Assembly: GCF_029223525.1 (NCBI RefSeq)
Contig: NZ_JARHTQ010000002.1
Location: 434,001 to 498,000 of the forward strand
Reading direction: 5' to 3'
Source: Streptantibioticus ferralitis
GTDB taxonomy: Bacteria > Actinomycetota > Actinomycetes > Streptomycetales > Streptomycetaceae
Length of the DNA: 64,000 nt
A model generated the notes under the pieces. That model was not told the origin of the DNA, searched no databases, and worked only from the letters and a program-made list of their open reading frames with translations. Of this stretch, positions 62,977-64,000 are shown piece by piece (position 1 is the first letter of the stretch; each line of letters starts with the position of its first letter). Both the position numbers and the translations under genes were made by a program.

Positions 62977-63215
62977 GATTGCTTTGGTGTCGCCGGCCGA
63001 CGGCGAGCCGGCAACCGGGCAGCCGCGAGCGGGGTGGCATTCGGCGGCCCGCGTCCGATCGGACCAGGCCGATCACTCGGCGACCGGCGGGGAGTGTCAC
63101 GCGAGCCTCTTGGGCGCCGCGGCCGACCCGGTCCGGCCGGCTGCCCGGTTGACGAAGATGCATATGGGGACTCCTCCGGTGCGGCGATGCCGCTTGGCGA
63201 GATCGCACCGGCGCG
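62977..63215. other. Gene-free part of the oxidoreductase-TetR gap
   Basis: The gap between the two divergent genes (62906-63250) is about 345 bases. Apart from the three operators it contains no recognisable gene; the centre is GC-rich with no consistent codon bias. Confidence 0.5.
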
Positions 63216-63236
63216 TGTTGTCATCAAATGACATCG
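63216..63236. promoter_or_regulatory. TetR operator, copy 3, at the regulator's own promoter
   Basis: TGTTGTCA-TCAAA-TGACATCG shares the TGTCA-N5-TGACA core of the other two copies. It ends 14 bases before the TetR ATG. A TAGACT (-10-like) block follows at 63239-63244, so binding should block the regulator's own transcription; the mRNA may be nearly leaderless. Confidence 0.7.
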
Positions 63237-63250
63237 CCTAGACTCGTGGC

Positions 63251-63817
63251 ATGGGACGGTGGGAGCCTGGAGCCAGTGGCCGGTTGCGCGAGGCCGCGCT
63301 GGCGCTATATCTGGAACGCGGCTTCGAGCAGACCATGGTGGCCGATATAGCCGAACGGGCCGGCGTCACTGCCCGGACCTTCTTCCGATACTTCGGCGAC
63401 AAGCGTGAGGTTCTCTTCGACGGGTCGTCCGAACTGGAGGAGAGGTCGCTCGCCGCCCTGGAGGCAGCCCCGGCGACAGCGTCGGCGCTGGACGCCGTCT
63501 CGGCCGCGCTGGACGCCGCAGCCGAGACCATAGGCGATAACCGCGACCTTGCCCGGGCACGGCAGAGGGTGATCACGGCCAACGCGAGCCTCCGTGAACG
63601 CGAGCTGATCAAGCTCACGTCCATGTCGGCCGCCGTGGCCGGTGGGTTGCGACAGCGCGGTATCGGCGACGCCGAGGCCAGCCTGGCCGCCGAGACCGGC
63701 ATCGCCGTGTTCCGCGTCGCCTTCGAGCGATGGGTCAACGCCGCCGAAGACCGCGACTTCGGCGACGTCATCCACGAGACGCTGACCCAGCTGCGGACCC
63801 TGACCGCCGCCAGCTGA
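63251..63817 (+). CDS. TetR family transcriptional regulator
   Basis: 188 aa, ATG start without a strong ribosome site, consistent with a short or leaderless 5' end. HTH domain (about residues 9-55): RLREAALALYLERGFEQTMV, ADIAERAGVTARTFFRYFGDKREVLF. The ligand domain is helical and ends FERWVNAAEDRDFGDVIHETL. It is divergent from the quinone-oxidoreductase-like gene, with three shared operators in the gap, which strongly implies autorepression and control of the oxidoreductase. The inducer is probably an electrophile or quinone, by analogy with similar pairs. Confidence 0.92.
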   Translation: MGRWEPGASGRLREAALALYLERGFEQTMVADIAERAGVTARTFFRYFGDKREVLFDGSSELEERSLAALEAAPATASALDAVSAALDAAAETIGDNRDLARARQRVITANASLRERELIKLTSMSAAVAGGLRQRGIGDAEASLAAETGIAVFRVAFERWVNAAEDRDFGDVIHETLTQLRTLTAAS

Positions 63818-63822
63818 TCCAC

Positions 63823-64000
63823 TCATCGGCGATCCTCGGGGCGCCGGATGTACAGGGGAACCCGCAGCCAGCTGGTCTCGGTGACAGTGCAGCCCTCGGC
63901 GGTGGGTTCGATGTCGTACAGCCAGCGGGAGATGGGAATGCCGAGCGGTGCCGTCACCTCGTAGGCGAAGCGTCGGCCGGGGTCGGGGTCCGTGACGCGG
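63823..64000 (-). CDS. SRPBCC family protein, C-terminal part (runs off the window)
   Basis: 58 residues plus stop are visible, RVTDPDPGRRFAYEVTAPLG, ISRWLYDIEPTAEGCTVTET, SWLRVPLYIRRPEDRR. The R-F-A-Y/W-E-V plus W-x-Y-D/E-I-E-P-T-x-x-G-x-x-V-T-E pattern is typical of SRPBCC (START-like, polyketide cyclase/dehydrase) proteins. Its start lies beyond the right edge. It is convergent with the TetR gene, with only five bases between the stops. Confidence 0.7.
   Translation of the reverse strand, partial: RVTDPDPGRRFAYEVTAPLGIPISRWLYDIEPTAEGCTVTETSWLRVPLYIRRPEDRR

Overview
The DNA is very GC-rich, with a strong G/C bias at third codon positions, many GTG starts and GGAGG-type ribosome binding sites. 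The gene families (LytR-CpsA-Psr protein with a DUF6542 neighbour, DUF6230/DUF6114 pair, DUF6624, MT0933-like antitoxin, Rpf-LysM protein, several SpoIIE-type phosphatases, F420-type oxidoreductases) point to Streptomyces or another Streptomycetaceae. There are no rRNA or tRNA genes, no obvious core housekeeping genes, many regulators, exporters and secreted enzymes, and about a dozen broken genes. This looks like a chromosome arm rather than the core, which is an inference.

Layout. 0.1-5.7 kb: LCP cell-wall ligase with a small membrane partner, an ArsR-type regulator, a PAS-GAF-PP2C phosphatase and an Lrp/AsnC regulator. 5.9-8.2 kb: a pyruvate dehydrogenase E1-like enzyme divergent from the Lrp gene, with a palindromic operator between them. 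8.3-13.4 kb: a tightly overlapping three-gene operon (ATP-grasp ligase, ATP-grasp/kinase-fold fusion, ABC exporter) with a divergent 49-codon ORF containing a TTA codon; this is the best candidate for an undescribed system. 13.8-25.8 kb: IPT/TIG-repeat protein, nucleotidyltransferase, ArsR-MFS operon, DUF6230-DUF6114 pair, MarR remnant, SMP-30 protein, SDR, glycosyltransferase divergent from a polysaccharide deacetylase, DMT-type membrane protein and DUF6624.

26-31 kb: second PP2C phosphatase, a complete class A beta-lactamase convergent with a class C-like serine hydrolase, then a graveyard of truncated genes (TetM/OtrA-like GTPase, M24 peptidase, histidine phosphatase). 31.4-37.5 kb: THEP1-type NTPase, an MFS exporter fused to a C-terminal carboxypeptidase-regulatory-like domain with its MarR regulator, PPOX-type and LLM-type oxidoreductases, SDR. 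37.5-41.9 kb: broken ArsR gene, Rpf-LysM protein, a hypothetical protein, an nSTAND-WD40 fragment abutting a ricin-lectin fragment, and a recombinase-like domain protein. 42-52 kb: hydrolase, cyclase-family protein, third and largest PP2C phosphatase, a complete sugar-type ABC importer (ATPase, permease, lipoprotein), ketopantoate reductase family protein and small antitoxin-like protein.

52.5-64 kb: poxB tail, LysR divergent from an IMPase-fold protein plus NADP-binding protein, fourth PP2C phosphatase, DUF885 remnant, second DMT paralogue, a gene broken by one extra base, Tat-exported GH35 beta-galactosidase, Tn3-type transposase remnant, quinone-oxidoreductase-like protein with a TetR regulator and three copies of a shared operator, and the end of an SRPBCC gene.

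The genes do not form one pathway. The window is a set of small regulator-plus-target units, several with operators readable in the sequence (Lrp, two ArsR types, TetR), separated by decayed genes. Statements about families come from recall of characteristic motifs; no searches were run.
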